A DNA stretch of 64,000 nucleotides from Saprospiraceae bacterium (GTDB taxonomy: Bacteria; Bacteroidota; Bacteroidia; Chitinophagales; Saprospiraceae), in NCBI GenBank assembly GCA_020436935.1, contig JAGQWX010000011.1, positions 1 through 64,000 of the forward strand, in the 5' to 3' direction. Positions 8,985 through 18,024 of this stretch are shown one piece after another; positions within the stretch are counted from its first letter, which is position 1, and the number at the start of each line of letters is the position of its first letter. The translations under genes were made by a program, and so were the position numbers. Under the pieces are notes generated by a model. That model did not search any database. It saw only the letters and a list, made by a program, of their open reading frames with translations, and was not told the origin of the DNA.

Positions 8985-10121
8985 ATGACTGCAATCAAGT
9001 TTGGCACAGACGGTTGGTGTGCCATAATTGCAAAAGAATTTACCGTTGACAATGTAGAAAGAGTATCAGAGGCGACGGCCAAATGGATGCTCAAGAGAAA
9101 AATGACAAAGGCCGTGGTGGGCTACGACAGCAGATTTGGTGGTCAGATGTTTTCTGAAGTTACAGCAAAAGTTCTGGGTGACCATGGCATCAAAGTATAC
9201 TTATCCCCTGGGTTTATTTCTACACCAATGGTTTCATTGGCCGTAGTAAAAACGGGTAGTGACATGGGAGTAGTCATAACTGCTTCTCACAATCCCCCAT
9301 CTTATAATGGCTATAATTTGAAATCCGCATATGGTGGGCCCGCTTTTTCCTCCGTAATGGAAGAGGTGGAAGCTATTGTTCCCGAAAGTGCTATTTCTAA
9401 TCTGCCGAGCCTCCAGGAATTGGAAGAACAAGGCCTGCTTGACTACCTGGATATGGAGGCGATGTATATCGACCATGTGGAGCAAAGTTTTGACCTCGAA
9501 GCTATCAAAAAATCAGGTTTTAAGTTGGCATATGACGGCATGTACGGTACAGGTCAAAATGTGATCAGGAGATTGTTTCCTGAAGCATTCATGTTGCACT
9601 GTGACTACAATCCGTCATTCAAGGGGAGAACACCGGAGCCAATTTTGGTAAATTTACCTGAGCTCTCAGAAATAATGCACAATGATCCAAGTCTCAATCT
9701 CGGTCTTGCCAATGATGGAGATGCAGAGAGAATCGGCTTGTTGGATGAAGATGGTAATTTTCTTGATGCCAGTCATATCCTTTTGTTGGTGTTGTATTAC
9801 CTGTTTGAATATAAGAAGGAGATCGGTAAGCTATTCATACCAAATACCACAACAGAAAAAGTGAAGAAATTAGCCGATATCTATGGTCTTGAGTGCGAAA
9901 TTGCAAAGTCAGGAATCATTAACATGGCTGAAATTATGACCAGGGAGGATGTACTTATTGGTGCGGAAGAATCGGGTGGCCTGATGGTTAAAGGGCATAT
10001 TCCTGAAAGCGATGGAATATGGGTAGGTCTTATGCTGCTGGAGTTTATGGCAAAGACCGGAAAATCTATCAAACAATTGGCTCATGAAGTGGATGACAAG
10101 CTTGCAAACATTTCAATTTAA
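8985..10121 (+). CDS. Phosphoglucomutase/phosphomannomutase-like protein lacking domain 4
   Basis: Alpha-D-phosphohexomutases interconvert sugar 1- and 6-phosphates through a phosphoserine. Domains 1-3 are present: catalytic serine loop TASHNPPSYNGYN (Ser101), metal loop DGDAER (244-249) and sugar-binding loop EESGG (329-332). Two things are odd. First, family members are usually about 460 residues and end in a domain 4 with an RPSGTEP-type phosphate-binding loop; this one stops at residue 378, soon after SDGIWVGLMLLEFMAKTGKSI. Second, the start reads KFGTDGWCAI where the family has KFGTDGWRAI, so Arg12 is Cys (TGT, one transition from CGT). Neither other forward frame after the stop restores domain 4, and a hairpin follows. 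It may be degenerate, altered in function, or hit by an assembly error. Confidence 0.8.
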   Translation: MTAIKFGTDGWCAIIAKEFTVDNVERVSEATAKWMLKRKMTKAVVGYDSRFGGQMFSEVTAKVLGDHGIKVYLSPGFISTPMVSLAVVKTGSDMGVVITASHNPPSYNGYNLKSAYGGPAFSSVMEEVEAIVPESAISNLPSLQELEEQGLLDYLDMEAMYIDHVEQSFDLEAIKKSGFKLAYDGMYGTGQNVIRRLFPEAFMLHCDYNPSFKGRTPEPILVNLPELSEIMHNDPSLNLGLANDGDAERIGLLDEDGNFLDASHILLLVLYYLFEYKKEIGKLFIPNTTTEKVKKLADIYGLECEIAKSGIINMAEIMTREDVLIGAEESGGLMVKGHIPESDGIWVGLMLLEFMAKTGKSIKQLAHEVDDKLANISI

Positions 10122-10164
10122 GGAGATGGGATGAGGCAAGAAAAGCTTAGAAAAATAAGAAAGG

Positions 10165-10201
10165 AATAAGGGGTGGCCTGCTGTGCAAGTCACCCCTTAT
10201 T
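10165..10201 (+). terminator. Hairpin after the truncated phosphohexomutase gene
   Basis: Perfect 11-bp arms AATAAGGGGTG (10165-10175) and CACCCCTTATT (10191-10201) surround a 15-base loop. No U-run follows, so termination may be weak. Its position 44 bases past the stop suggests the shortened gene is the transcribed unit. Confidence 0.55.
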
Positions 10202-10629
10202 GCTAAATGAATGTACTAGATTTATATAGAACGACTGTCGTGTGCTTGTTACCCTTCTAAAGCGTTTTAATTTGGATTTTAGTTTGCTGATTTGGTCAAA
10301 TTCGTGGAAAACCATGATACAATTGGGGGCAAGCCATGAAGATTTTATAGGCCAAAAAACTTAAGATTTGTATTTTAAATGTAAACTTTGATGGCGGCGC
10401 ACAAATGATTTGGGTAATTTGAAGCCCAGGGTTCTCAAAACAAATCTTGATGATGCATCTTCTATTGGGTGGTTTGATGATGCTAAGCCCCATCATGATT
10501 ATGAACATATGGAACAACAATTCGTTATTGACGAGCACGAATGCCATATTTGTTGCCGGCAAATATTCAAAACTTCAGAAGTAGAAAACTGAATAGTTAC
10601 CTTGAAGGTAAAAAACAAATGTTATTGAT
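10202..10629. other. Intergenic region before the metallopeptidase gene
   Basis: More than 420 bases without a supported gene. A TTG-started reading frame of 60 codons (10410-10592) contains a short CxxC-like patch but has no family resemblance, so it is not annotated. No consensus promoter, repeat or structured RNA is recognised. Confidence 0.4.
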
Positions 10630-11676
10630 ATGAAGATCTTCCAATGTCCGCAATGCAGTCATCCGGTGTATTTTGAGAATACACTCTGTCTGAAGTGTGG
10701 CAGCAGCCTTGGCTTTCTGGGCAGTCGACAGGAAATGATACTGATCGATGGCAATTCTTACGCGGCAGATCCCAATTACAGATATTGCTCCAATTATTAC
10801 CAAAACGCCTGCAATTGGATGGTAAGGAAGGATGACCCTATCGAACTGTGTCAGGCTTGCAATCTCAACAGAACCATTCCGGACCTTTCTATACCTGAGC
10901 ACGTTGGAAAGTGGCAAAAGCTGGAAGTAGCCAAACATAGATTGGTGTATAGCTTACTCAAATTGAATGTGGATTTGAATGCAGCAAACAATTCAAGAGT
11001 ACCAGGACTGGCTTTTGATTTTTTATCCCACCACTCCGGCAATCAGCATAAAAAGGTGATGACCGGTTATCTCAATGGCCTCATTACCATCAATCTCGAT
11101 GAGGCTGACAATGTGCATCGGGAATACATCAGAGAAAAGTTTTCAGAACCCTATCGCACGTTGATCGGTCACTTTCGTCATGAAACCGGCCATTATTTTT
11201 GGGAGAAAATCATTCGGGAAAATGATCAAAAGCTTTCACAATTCAGGTGGCTATTTGGAGACGATACCCAGGATTACAACCAGGCATTGCAAGCTTATTA
11301 TAATCGTAAAGCAGGCTTTCAATGGCAGCATCAGTACATCAGCGAGTATGCCTCATCCCACCCTTTGGAAGACTGGGCAGAAACCTGGGCGCACTACCTA
11401 CATGTGATGGACACTTTGGAAACTGCCTTTTATTTCGGAATGGTCCTACAGCCGAAACTCGATGACAACGCTTCAATGAGTATGAGCTCAGATTTTGACC
11501 CTTACACAGAAAAAGATTTCAAACGCATTATAGATGCCTGGCTTCCTATGACTTATGCCGTCAATAGCATCAACAGGAGCATGGGCCTGCAGGACTTGTA
11601 TCCTTTTGTCATATCGGAGCAGGTATTGAACAAGCTAAAATTCGTTCACGAATCACTTTTTGAATTTAGGCTTTAA
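10630..11676 (+). CDS. Zinc-ribbon putative zinc metallopeptidase (COG4307-like)
   Basis: The 348-residue protein opens with a zinc ribbon (Cys6, Cys9, Cys20, Cys23: CPQC...CLKC), then a second Cys set (Cys53, Cys61, Cys74, Cys77). The catalytic motif is HFRHETGHYFWE, an HExxH variant with His184, Glu185 and His188. Further on, EDWAETWAHYLHVMDTLE supplies a likely third metal ligand and is characteristic of this family of putative zinc-binding metallopeptidases. No signal peptide is seen, so it is probably cytosolic. Substrates are unknown for the family. The gene stands alone, about 120 bases before a response regulator gene. Confidence 0.85.
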   Translation: MKIFQCPQCSHPVYFENTLCLKCGSSLGFLGSRQEMILIDGNSYAADPNYRYCSNYYQNACNWMVRKDDPIELCQACNLNRTIPDLSIPEHVGKWQKLEVAKHRLVYSLLKLNVDLNAANNSRVPGLAFDFLSHHSGNQHKKVMTGYLNGLITINLDEADNVHREYIREKFSEPYRTLIGHFRHETGHYFWEKIIRENDQKLSQFRWLFGDDTQDYNQALQAYYNRKAGFQWQHQYISEYASSHPLEDWAETWAHYLHVMDTLETAFYFGMVLQPKLDDNASMSMSSDFDPYTEKDFKRIIDAWLPMTYAVNSINRSMGLQDLYPFVISEQVLNKLKFVHESLFEFRL

Positions 11677-11797
11677 GGCATGCTTCCATTTGAAACAGTC
11701 CCTTCATGGAGCATAAAAGTTTGTATTTTCATCCTGCAATTGGATCACATCATCATGTTATTTTTTTTGAATGTAAATCGCAATACTTTTGTATTTG

Positions 11798-12421
11798 ATG
11801 AAAAAAGTGCTTTTATATGAAGACAACAATGAACTTGCAGAAAGCATTTCATTGTATTTGGAGATGAACTCGGGATTTTTGCTCCTTTCCAGATTTCAGC
11901 ACCCGATGGATGTACTTTTTCAGACTGCAGAATTACAACCTGACATTGTACTTATGGATATTGATATGCCTATGATGGATGGAATATCGGCTGTAAAAAG
12001 CATGAGGAAAGCTGGCCTGCAAACCCCGGTACTTATGCTTACTGTTTTTGAAGATGACCAAAATATTATTGATGCCATTTGTGCTGGAGCAAATGGATAT
12101 ATTTTGAAAAAAAACCTGGATCTTCTCGAAACATACATAGAAGAAGCATACAATGGAGGTGCACCACTATCGGGAACAGTTGCAACAAGAGTGCTTCAGC
12201 TTTTTGCAAACCAGAATAAAAAGGAACGTAATAATTCTGACATGCTTACTGAAAGGGAGAAGGAGGTTTTAGCCCTTTTGTCAAAAGGCTACAGTTATAA
12301 AATGATTGCTGCTGAACTTTACCTTTCTATTGATACGATAAGGGTACACATAAAAAAGATATATCAAAAATTGGGTGTAAATAGCGCGACTGAAGCACTC
12401 AATTGGTTGTATACCAAATAA
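11798..12421 (+). CDS. LuxR/NarL-type response regulator
   Basis: The 207-residue protein has a receiver domain (acidic residues Glu8 and Asp9, phosphoacceptor Asp54 in VLMDIDMP, then Thr-Val at MLTVFEDD and Lys in LKKNL) and a C-terminal LuxR helix-turn-helix (LTEREKEVLALLSKGYSYKMIAAELYLSIDTIRVHIKKIYQKLGV). The ATG at 11798 is preferred over a TTG three codons earlier because the receiver begins KKVLLYEDN. The partner is almost certainly the histidine kinase encoded on the opposite strand, whose 3' end overlaps this gene by 58 bases. A TACTTTTG box at 11784-11791 ends six bases before the ATG, so a very short or absent leader is possible. Confidence 0.92.
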   Translation: MKKVLLYEDNNELAESISLYLEMNSGFLLLSRFQHPMDVLFQTAELQPDIVLMDIDMPMMDGISAVKSMRKAGLQTPVLMLTVFEDDQNIIDAICAGANGYILKKNLDLLETYIEEAYNGGAPLSGTVATRVLQLFANQNKKERNNSDMLTEREKEVLALLSKGYSYKMIAAELYLSIDTIRVHIKKIYQKLGVNSATEALNWLYTK

Positions 12422-14637
12422 AACATCAGGAAGTCAAGGGAAATATAATAATGCAAGCTGGTCCCTGAATCTGAAATGATTCTATTAAAACCTGCTCCGA
12501 TTTTTGAAGCCCTGTTTTCCATGTTTTTCATTCCTGTGCCACTGCCTTTTTGTACGCTTTGGTCATTCCATTTGCCATCATCGCTTATAATAAAGTGGTT
12601 AGTTCCGGCAATATTTGCTTTCCAATCAATGTATACATTGCTTGCTCCACTGTGTTTTACAACGTTATGAATGGCTTCTTTTGAAATCAACAAAAGTTCT
12701 TTCAAAGCGAATTCATCAATTCCGGTCAATTTTTCAATGTTATCGCTGATTTGCAGTTTTATACCAGAAAGGTCAAGAATTGTTGCAGATTGTTCTCGTA
12801 TTCTGGCTGTTAAAGATTTACCATTCTGATGGTCAGGTTTTAAGGCCCAGACAATATCGCTGAGTGTTTGTTGTATGGTCTTGCTTTGGTCTTCAATTTT
12901 ACCAAACATGTGTGTGGTTTTATTTTCTTCTCCTTTCACAGATGCCTGAATGCCTGCCTTACTGAGCAAATTGATACTTGTGAGTGTGCTTCCGACCTCA
13001 TCATGTAATTCTCTGGATAAATGATTTCTTATTTCCAACAGGTGTTCTTTTTCAAGTAATGTTCCCTTTAAATTAAACCTGTTGAATAGGAGCCAGAAGA
13101 GTAGTGCCAACAAAATAGCACCAGAAATCAAAGCGAATTGTATTGTTTTTTGTTGGCGTATGATTTGTGATTGAATGACTTTTTCGTTTTCAAGAGCTTG
13201 CTGCCTAAGCATAAAAGATTCTTCTTTTTGTTTGGCCGAACTTCTCTCAAAATTGATCATTGATGTTGACCATTCATTTTCCTTATTAAGTATCAAAATT
13301 TGTTCGTTCTGTAATTTGGACTCAAGGCTTTTCTTTAACAAAAGTTGGTGTTGGTTTGCAAGAGACAGGGCAGTTATTTCTGAAGCTGATTTTAATCTAA
13401 TTATTTCATTCTCCTTTTTCTCTGTCTCATATTTGCTTTCCAGGTCAAGGATGTATTGTTTGTTTTTATCTGAGCTGATAGAATCTTTCCATGCATAGTA
13501 CTGCTCAAGTTCACGTAGCGCTAAATCATATTTTTGAATCGACTTGAGATAGTTGGATTTGGTGAGGTAGAAACTTTCATTGAGAGGCTTATTGTTGAGA
13601 TGAGTAAGTTTACCCTCTACTTCCCCAAGATAAGCTTCAGCACTCAGAGTGTCACCATTGAGGATAGAAAGGCTTACCATTGACAATTTTCTGTTTGCAA
13701 CCCTTAGCATATCCCCAAGGCGGGTGTAATAATCAATGGCTTTCAGTTCATATCGGATTGCTTCATTGATTTTATTTTGTTTTGCCAGAATTTGGGCAGC
13801 ATTCATATTGGCTTGAGCTATTGTGTTGAGCACTCCTGTTTTTTCAGCATTTTGCACGGCTTTTTTCTGGTAAAGTATTGCAGAGTCCAGAGAAATTGAC
13901 TGGTAAGCAGTTGACAAATTGCCATAGATTGCAGCCAGACCTTTAACGTCAGTTATTTTTTCTCTTATTTCAGCCGATTGTTTAAATAATTCAATTGCTT
14001 TTGATTTATCGCCCATTCGATAGTAAACAATGGCCATATTGCCAATTGTATTTGCTGCCTCCTTTTCAAAACCCGATTTTTCAAAAATCTTGATGGCTTG
14101 AATGAAGTATTCAAAAGATTGATCGTAGTTACCAGTTCTGGAATAAATGTGTCCTATGTCGTTGTATACCAGGCCCTTATAATCAGGAAATCTATTTTCA
14201 TCATAATAGGTTGATGCAATTTTCAGTTGCTCTATAGCTTTTTCAAATTCGTTTTTGTCTCGAAAAAACTGAGATAGTTGGTGGTGGCTAAGTCCAACAA
14301 TAAAATAATCCTCAAGTTTTTGTGCAATTTTTAGCGCCTGTTCACATAAGAATTTAACCTCATCTACTGAACCATACTTTTTGAGCATTAGGTCTGCTTT
14401 TTTTAGATAAGCGTATGCTCTTGCTGCAGGATACATCTTTTCAGAGGCACAATCCAAGACCAATTGAATAATTAGTAGAGCACTGTCTGTTGCTCCTGTG
14501 TAATCGAGTTGATCCGAATTTTCCAGCAACATAAATAAACCTGCACTATCTATGGGACAGTCTTTTTGAGCGTGCACTATTAGCCACATATGAATGGTCA
14601 AAATGATGGTGCATAAAACCCTAATATTCAGATACAT
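12364..14637 (-). CDS. TPR-containing sensor histidine kinase (HisKA_3 type)
   Basis: The 757-residue protein starts with a signal peptide (ending VHAQ) and has TPR repeats through about residue 400 (e.g. GLVYNDIGHIYSRTGNYDQSFEYFIQAIKIFEK), a coiled-coil region, and one transmembrane helix (about 501-521, FALISGAILLALLFWLLF). The cytoplasmic part holds the HisKA_3 motif RELHDEVGS (phosphoacceptor His545) and an ATPase with N box EAIHNVVKH (Asn658), SDDGKW and GSGTGMKNM. This is the common Bacteroidota periplasmic-TPR kinase that pairs with LuxR-type regulators. The ATG at 14637 is preferred to a TTG at 14643. The last 18 or so residues (YLVYNQLSASVALFTPNF) go beyond the usual ATPase end and overlap the response-regulator gene. 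A TAAATTTG box ends three bases before the ATG, so the transcript may be leaderless. Confidence 0.9.
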   Translation of the reverse strand: MYLNIRVLCTIILTIHMWLIVHAQKDCPIDSAGLFMLLENSDQLDYTGATDSALLIIQLVLDCASEKMYPAARAYAYLKKADLMLKKYGSVDEVKFLCEQALKIAQKLEDYFIVGLSHHQLSQFFRDKNEFEKAIEQLKIASTYYDENRFPDYKGLVYNDIGHIYSRTGNYDQSFEYFIQAIKIFEKSGFEKEAANTIGNMAIVYYRMGDKSKAIELFKQSAEIREKITDVKGLAAIYGNLSTAYQSISLDSAILYQKKAVQNAEKTGVLNTIAQANMNAAQILAKQNKINEAIRYELKAIDYYTRLGDMLRVANRKLSMVSLSILNGDTLSAEAYLGEVEGKLTHLNNKPLNESFYLTKSNYLKSIQKYDLALRELEQYYAWKDSISSDKNKQYILDLESKYETEKKENEIIRLKSASEITALSLANQHQLLLKKSLESKLQNEQILILNKENEWSTSMINFERSSAKQKEESFMLRQQALENEKVIQSQIIRQQKTIQFALISGAILLALLFWLLFNRFNLKGTLLEKEHLLEIRNHLSRELHDEVGSTLTSINLLSKAGIQASVKGEENKTTHMFGKIEDQSKTIQQTLSDIVWALKPDHQNGKSLTARIREQSATILDLSGIKLQISDNIEKLTGIDEFALKELLLISKEAIHNVVKHSGASNVYIDWKANIAGTNHFIISDDGKWNDQSVQKGSGTGMKNMENRASKIGAGFNRIISDSGTSLHYYISLDFLMFYLVYNQLSASVALFTPNF

Positions 14638-14769
14638 AACCAAATTTATAGCTCAATCAAATTTATGATTTCTAAAGAATAACATCATCATGTGATGACC
14701 AAAATTTGCTTTTATAAGCCAAGCCAAACCATTTTTGTCTTATCATTTTTCACGCTAAATACAACAATC

Positions 14770-15981
14770 ATGAGATACTTATTGAGTCGAATTTTTCTGA
14801 TAGTTTTAATGACCAAGTCTATTTCAGGGTTTTCTTTGGAATGTATTGGTCTTTTGAATGTTTCGCTTCCAGAAACAGGTACTGTAACACTTACTTCATC
14901 TGCTTTCTTATCAGGGGAACCTTGCACCAGCTGCCGCTATTGGCTGAGCCCTATACCAACTTTCGATTGCAGTGATTTGGGCGATAGTATTCTTATCCAA
15001 ATTACAGAATCGAATTATATTACAGGTGCATCTTTAAGTTGCCAAACACTGGTTGTTGTTCAAAACAAACTACCTGTAAACCCATGTGATGGTGTCCCAA
15101 TTGCTTGTAGGTCTGATATAAATATATATCTCAATGCCGAAGGATATGCACAACTCCGCCCGGAGGATGTTCTTGTAGGCCCAGTTCCTGGAATAACTTA
15201 CAGGGTTGAGCCTTCAAGATTTGAATGTTATGATGCCGGCCAGACATTTGTGGCAAGGGTTTATGGAACAACCGGAGCTGGTGTAGAAAATTATTGTACA
15301 TTCAATGTAAATGTCCGAGATAACAGAAAAAACCCTGGGCCGTGCATCAGGATCATTGATGTGGATGAAAATTTTTATCCCGCAGGTGATATCGATTTGC
15401 CTATTCCAGCCGGAACTGATGTAAGCTTTCTAAATACAATTCAAGCTTTTAGTTCTCAAAATACGAACATCAATTTCAGGTACTATTTATCATCAAAACC
15501 CGTTTTATTCAACAATGAAGCTGCCTTATATAAAAGAAATCTAGTATTGAAAAAGGGATTGAATAATCTGCAAGTCAAGGGTTTTTTTAAATTGCCCGTC
15601 AACCTTATCCCAGGTAAATATTTTCTAATAGGTAGTCTCTCTATCACTAACGGTAAATCAGAGATTGCATATCAAAGTCTTGTCAGAGAAATCATCGTCA
15701 TGCCTGTCGATCAGGGGATGAACAATTCTCAATTGCAAAAACCAGTGTCAATTATTTACCCAAATCCTATTGTCAATCAATTGAATGTTAACAATTATAA
15801 CCTGTCCTTCTATAAGGTTTGCCTATATGATAAATATGGTCGGTTGAGACGCAGTATCAATACTGAAGATCAAGCTTTGATTAGTATAGACGTAGACCAA
15901 TTGGAACAAGGTCTTTATTTCTTATGTTTTTATGGCAAAGATGGGAGTAGTAATCAACAAAGTTTTATAAAGGGGCTATAG
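14770..15981 (+). CDS. Secreted protein with C-terminal T9SS sorting domain
   Basis: From the ATG at 14770 the product has 403 residues with a signal peptide (MRYLLSRIFLIVLMTKSISGFS). The body is rich in Cys and beta strands (ECIGLL, SGEPCTSCRYW, CDGVPIACRSDINIYLNAEGYAQL), resembling the HYR-like repeat proteins of this phylum. The last 75 residues form a type A T9SS sorting domain: SIIYPNPIVNQLNV, then KVCLYDKYGRLRRSI, then LEQGLYFLCFYGKDG. It should be exported across the outer membrane by the T9SS and released or anchored there. Ligand and role are unknown. It is divergent from the histidine kinase gene. Confidence 0.82.
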   Translation: MRYLLSRIFLIVLMTKSISGFSLECIGLLNVSLPETGTVTLTSSAFLSGEPCTSCRYWLSPIPTFDCSDLGDSILIQITESNYITGASLSCQTLVVVQNKLPVNPCDGVPIACRSDINIYLNAEGYAQLRPEDVLVGPVPGITYRVEPSRFECYDAGQTFVARVYGTTGAGVENYCTFNVNVRDNRKNPGPCIRIIDVDENFYPAGDIDLPIPAGTDVSFLNTIQAFSSQNTNINFRYYLSSKPVLFNNEAALYKRNLVLKKGLNNLQVKGFFKLPVNLIPGKYFLIGSLSITNGKSEIAYQSLVREIIVMPVDQGMNNSQLQKPVSIIYPNPIVNQLNVNNYNLSFYKVCLYDKYGRLRRSINTEDQALISIDVDQLEQGLYFLCFYGKDGSSNQQSFIKGL

Positions 15982-16116
15982 CAGTGGATTGTTTGATGAT
16001 AGCAATCATTGTCCATGATTAAGCTCGCCGTAATATAGGATGTTTGACAAAAGTGCACTGGACAAATTTATTTTCTACGGGTATATTTCATTAAATGAAT
16101 CGAAAAGTCACAAAAT

Positions 16117-16157
16117 AAAAAAAAGCGACCCGCCAAACTTGACGGGTCGCTTTTTTT
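16117..16157. terminator. Bidirectional Rho-independent terminator
   Basis: GCGACCCG (16125-16132) pairs with CGGGTCGC (16143-16150) around a 10-base loop. An A-run lies on the left (16117-16124) and a T-run on the right (16151-16157), so it can work in both directions: for the T9SS cargo gene ending at 15981 and for hpf, which ends at 16175 on the minus strand. Confidence 0.88.
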
Positions 16158-16174
16158 GAATTTCGGGCTTTGGA

Positions 16175-16471
16175 TTATGCCCTCATTTTTTCCTTATGTC
16201 TCTTTAACTGCCTTACAATTATATCATTTGCTTCGTCTAAGGACGCTTCGAATGTTTTTCCTGTTGCGGTTACAACTATTGTGTTTCCCGGGATGGCGGC
16301 TTTCAATTCGACGATTTTATCCCGAACCTGCCCCGAGTTCTCAAGCTTTAAGAATACATCCACATTCAGAATCTCGTTGTAAAATTTGACCAATTTAGAC
16401 AGTTTTTGGTTGATCAATTCTTTCAACTTAATGTCTGCATCAAAGTGCACTGCTTGAATTGTAATGTTCAT
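16175..16471 (-). CDS. hpf: Ribosome hibernation-promoting factor, short HPF/YfiA type
   Basis: The 98-residue product opens MNITIQAVHFDADIKLKELINQKLSKLVKFYNEI and carries the family pattern VELKAAIPGNTIVVTATGKTFEASLDEANDIIVRQLKRHKEK. Proteins of this family bind the 30S decoding centre during stationary phase or stress and silence ribosomes. The length is that of the short form, without the C-terminal dimerisation domain of long HPF. A strong terminator lies directly downstream. The gene is 309 bases from the lipoprotein gene upstream and is probably transcribed on its own. Confidence 0.9.
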   Translation of the reverse strand: MNITIQAVHFDADIKLKELINQKLSKLVKFYNEILNVDVFLKLENSGQVRDKIVELKAAIPGNTIVVTATGKTFEASLDEANDIIVRQLKRHKEKMRA

Positions 16472-16780
16472 AATTAAACAGTTTTAATATGTCAAAAAAT
16501 ATATTTAGAAAACTTCCTTTGAAGTTCTGGTTATGCAGTCAAGTTACAAAATTTATCCTTCGGGGTCAAGTGTTTTATAAATTTTTTTCGAAAAATAGAC
16601 CATCTAAAACCTTGCCCGGACATAAGTCGCTGGCTTATAAGGAGTGGTGTTTTCAGATCATAAATCTTATGAAAGAAAAGAAAGGAGAAGTTCCTGGAAA
16701 AACCCAATAGGGGAAAAATATGGTCAGCGATACTCTTAATGATACATCAATCTTTGAGTTCATGCCGAAAAGAGCTATTT
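16472..16780. other. Intergenic region upstream of hpf
   Basis: About 310 bases. An ATG-started frame of 73 codons on the plus strand (16489-16710) runs through it, rich in Lys and Phe, without family resemblance; I treat it as chance. The region must hold the hpf promoter on the minus strand, but no TAnnTTTG box was found. Confidence 0.4.
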
Positions 16781-17320
16781 TTAGCCTTGATGACTTTTCT
16801 GACTGGACTCATTTGTGCATTTTTTTTGTGTAATAGCCATGAAGAGGGACTTATACTCGTCCAAAAGATCAGGGTATTCGGCATGAATCTTTTCAAAGAG
16901 GAGCATCTTTTTGTCTTCCAGAGCATGCAAATTGTTTTTGACCAGGTGAAGTCTTGAAACCATTTCCCGATCTGTTTTTTCTACTATATCCAAAGATTGT
17001 TTTAGGGAATCTCCAAAGGTTTGATACGATTCAAACATCTTAATGAGGGGTACATTTTTTACGCCCAACATATTTTTAATTTCGTCCGGTTTCATAGTTG
17101 TGGGAAGATTCTCAGATAATTTTTGATTCATTTCAACCCACATCAAGTCAAACGAGTCCTGCATCATGTTTAGACGACAATTCAAAACTGCCATTTCTTC
17201 GGCCAGGACTTTGACCTTTTGATAAGGGGCAGAAACATTGTTTTTGCAGGCGACAAACGCAAAAACTGCAGACAAAAGGCAGAGGCTTTTTAGGAAAATC
17301 TGAGTAATTTGCATAAGCAT
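16781..17320 (-). CDS. Putative lipoprotein in the ECF sigma operon
   Basis: The 179-residue protein has a lipoprotein signal: SLCLLSAVFAFVACKNN places Cys25 in a lipobox-like position. The mature part is helical and charged (VLAEEMAVLNCRLNMMQDSFDLMWVEMNQKL, then a long helix near VEKTDREMVSRLHLVKNNLHALEDKKMLLFEKI), suggestive of a coiled coil. I recognise no family. It begins 19 bases after the sigma-factor stop and so is in the same operon. It could take part in signal transfer to that sigma factor, but it has no anti-sigma zinc motif, so this is only inference. Confidence 0.65.
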   Translation of the reverse strand: MLMQITQIFLKSLCLLSAVFAFVACKNNVSAPYQKVKVLAEEMAVLNCRLNMMQDSFDLMWVEMNQKLSENLPTTMKPDEIKNMLGVKNVPLIKMFESYQTFGDSLKQSLDIVEKTDREMVSRLHLVKNNLHALEDKKMLLFEKIHAEYPDLLDEYKSLFMAITQKKCTNESSQKSHQG

Positions 17321-17339
17321 AAGACGATGAATATAGGAG

Positions 17340-17987
17340 TTAATTCAGCAGTTTTGACAAGACTTTTTGGGTGATCATGCTGCATCTTTCACCACCAATG
17401 GTGTACAACAAATCAAAAGAAGCATTTTCAGAGATTCTCTTCTTAAGCATGGCTTTTGATCTGGTCAATCTCATCCTTACATTTCCAGGATCTATATCAA
17501 GAATGGATGCAATCTCTTCTGAAGTCATTTTTTCAATGACAGACAGGATAAATACTTGTTTGTATATCTGCGGAAGATCATCAATGATTTGTTCAATCTG
17601 ACCTTTGTTTTCCAAAGTAATGAGTTGATATTCCGGATTGTTGTTGGTCAATGAGGAAGTGAAGATTGAAATCGGGCGCCTTGCTGCGTAATCAGAAATT
17701 TTTTTCATCAGTGTATTTTTTTGTCTTACATTTTGAAGTGCACAGTTGACAGCGATGCGGGTCAACCAGGTTGAAAATTTAGAATTGTGCTTAAAGTTTT
17801 TGAGATTGTTAAAACAGGAGATATATGCTTCTTGCATGACATCCTCAACTTCTGTTTCATTTTTGATGATGGTTTTCACGACACGATACAGTCTTTGGTT
17901 GTATCTGCTGAGCAAAATAGAAAATTTGTGTGTTTTTCCGGAAATTATCTCATTGATGATATCAGCATCATTCTCATCCATTGTCAT
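17340..17987 (-). CDS. ECF-family RNA polymerase sigma factor
   Basis: The 215-residue protein has sigma region 2 (FSILLSRYNQRLYRVVKTIIKNETEVEDVMQEAYISCFNNLKNF, then STWLTRIAVNCALQNVRQK) and region 4 (LPQIYKQVFILSVIEKMTSEEIASILDIDPGNVRMRLTRSKAMLKKRI). An unusually polar linker of about 35 residues joins them. After region 4 a short Cys-containing tail (FDLLYTIGGERCSMITQKVLSKLLN) extends past the usual end. It starts 37 bases after the haloperoxidase-like gene and 19 bases before the lipoprotein gene, all on the minus strand, so the three form one operon. No typical zinc-binding anti-sigma gene is adjacent. Confidence 0.92.
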   Translation of the reverse strand: MTMDENDADIINEIISGKTHKFSILLSRYNQRLYRVVKTIIKNETEVEDVMQEAYISCFNNLKNFKHNSKFSTWLTRIAVNCALQNVRQKNTLMKKISDYAARRPISIFTSSLTNNNPEYQLITLENKGQIEQIIDDLPQIYKQVFILSVIEKMTSEEIASILDIDPGNVRMRLTRSKAMLKKRISENASFDLLYTIGGERCSMITQKVLSKLLN

Positions 17988-18024
17988 TAATTTTTAATTT
18001 CAGATTAGGCCTCCAATATTTTTT

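Noticed and set aside
10122-10164. Frameshifted domain 4 of the phosphohexomutase after its stop codon
   Set aside because: Both other forward frames hit stops quickly and show no RPSGTEP-type loop.
10410-10592. 60-codon TTG-started reading frame with a CxxC-like patch before the metallopeptidase gene
   Set aside because: No family resemblance, no promoter or ATG, composition like the surrounding non-coding DNA.
16489-16710. 73-codon frame upstream of hpf on the opposite strand
   Set aside because: Lies over the hpf promoter region, low-complexity Lys/Phe content, no recognisable motif.
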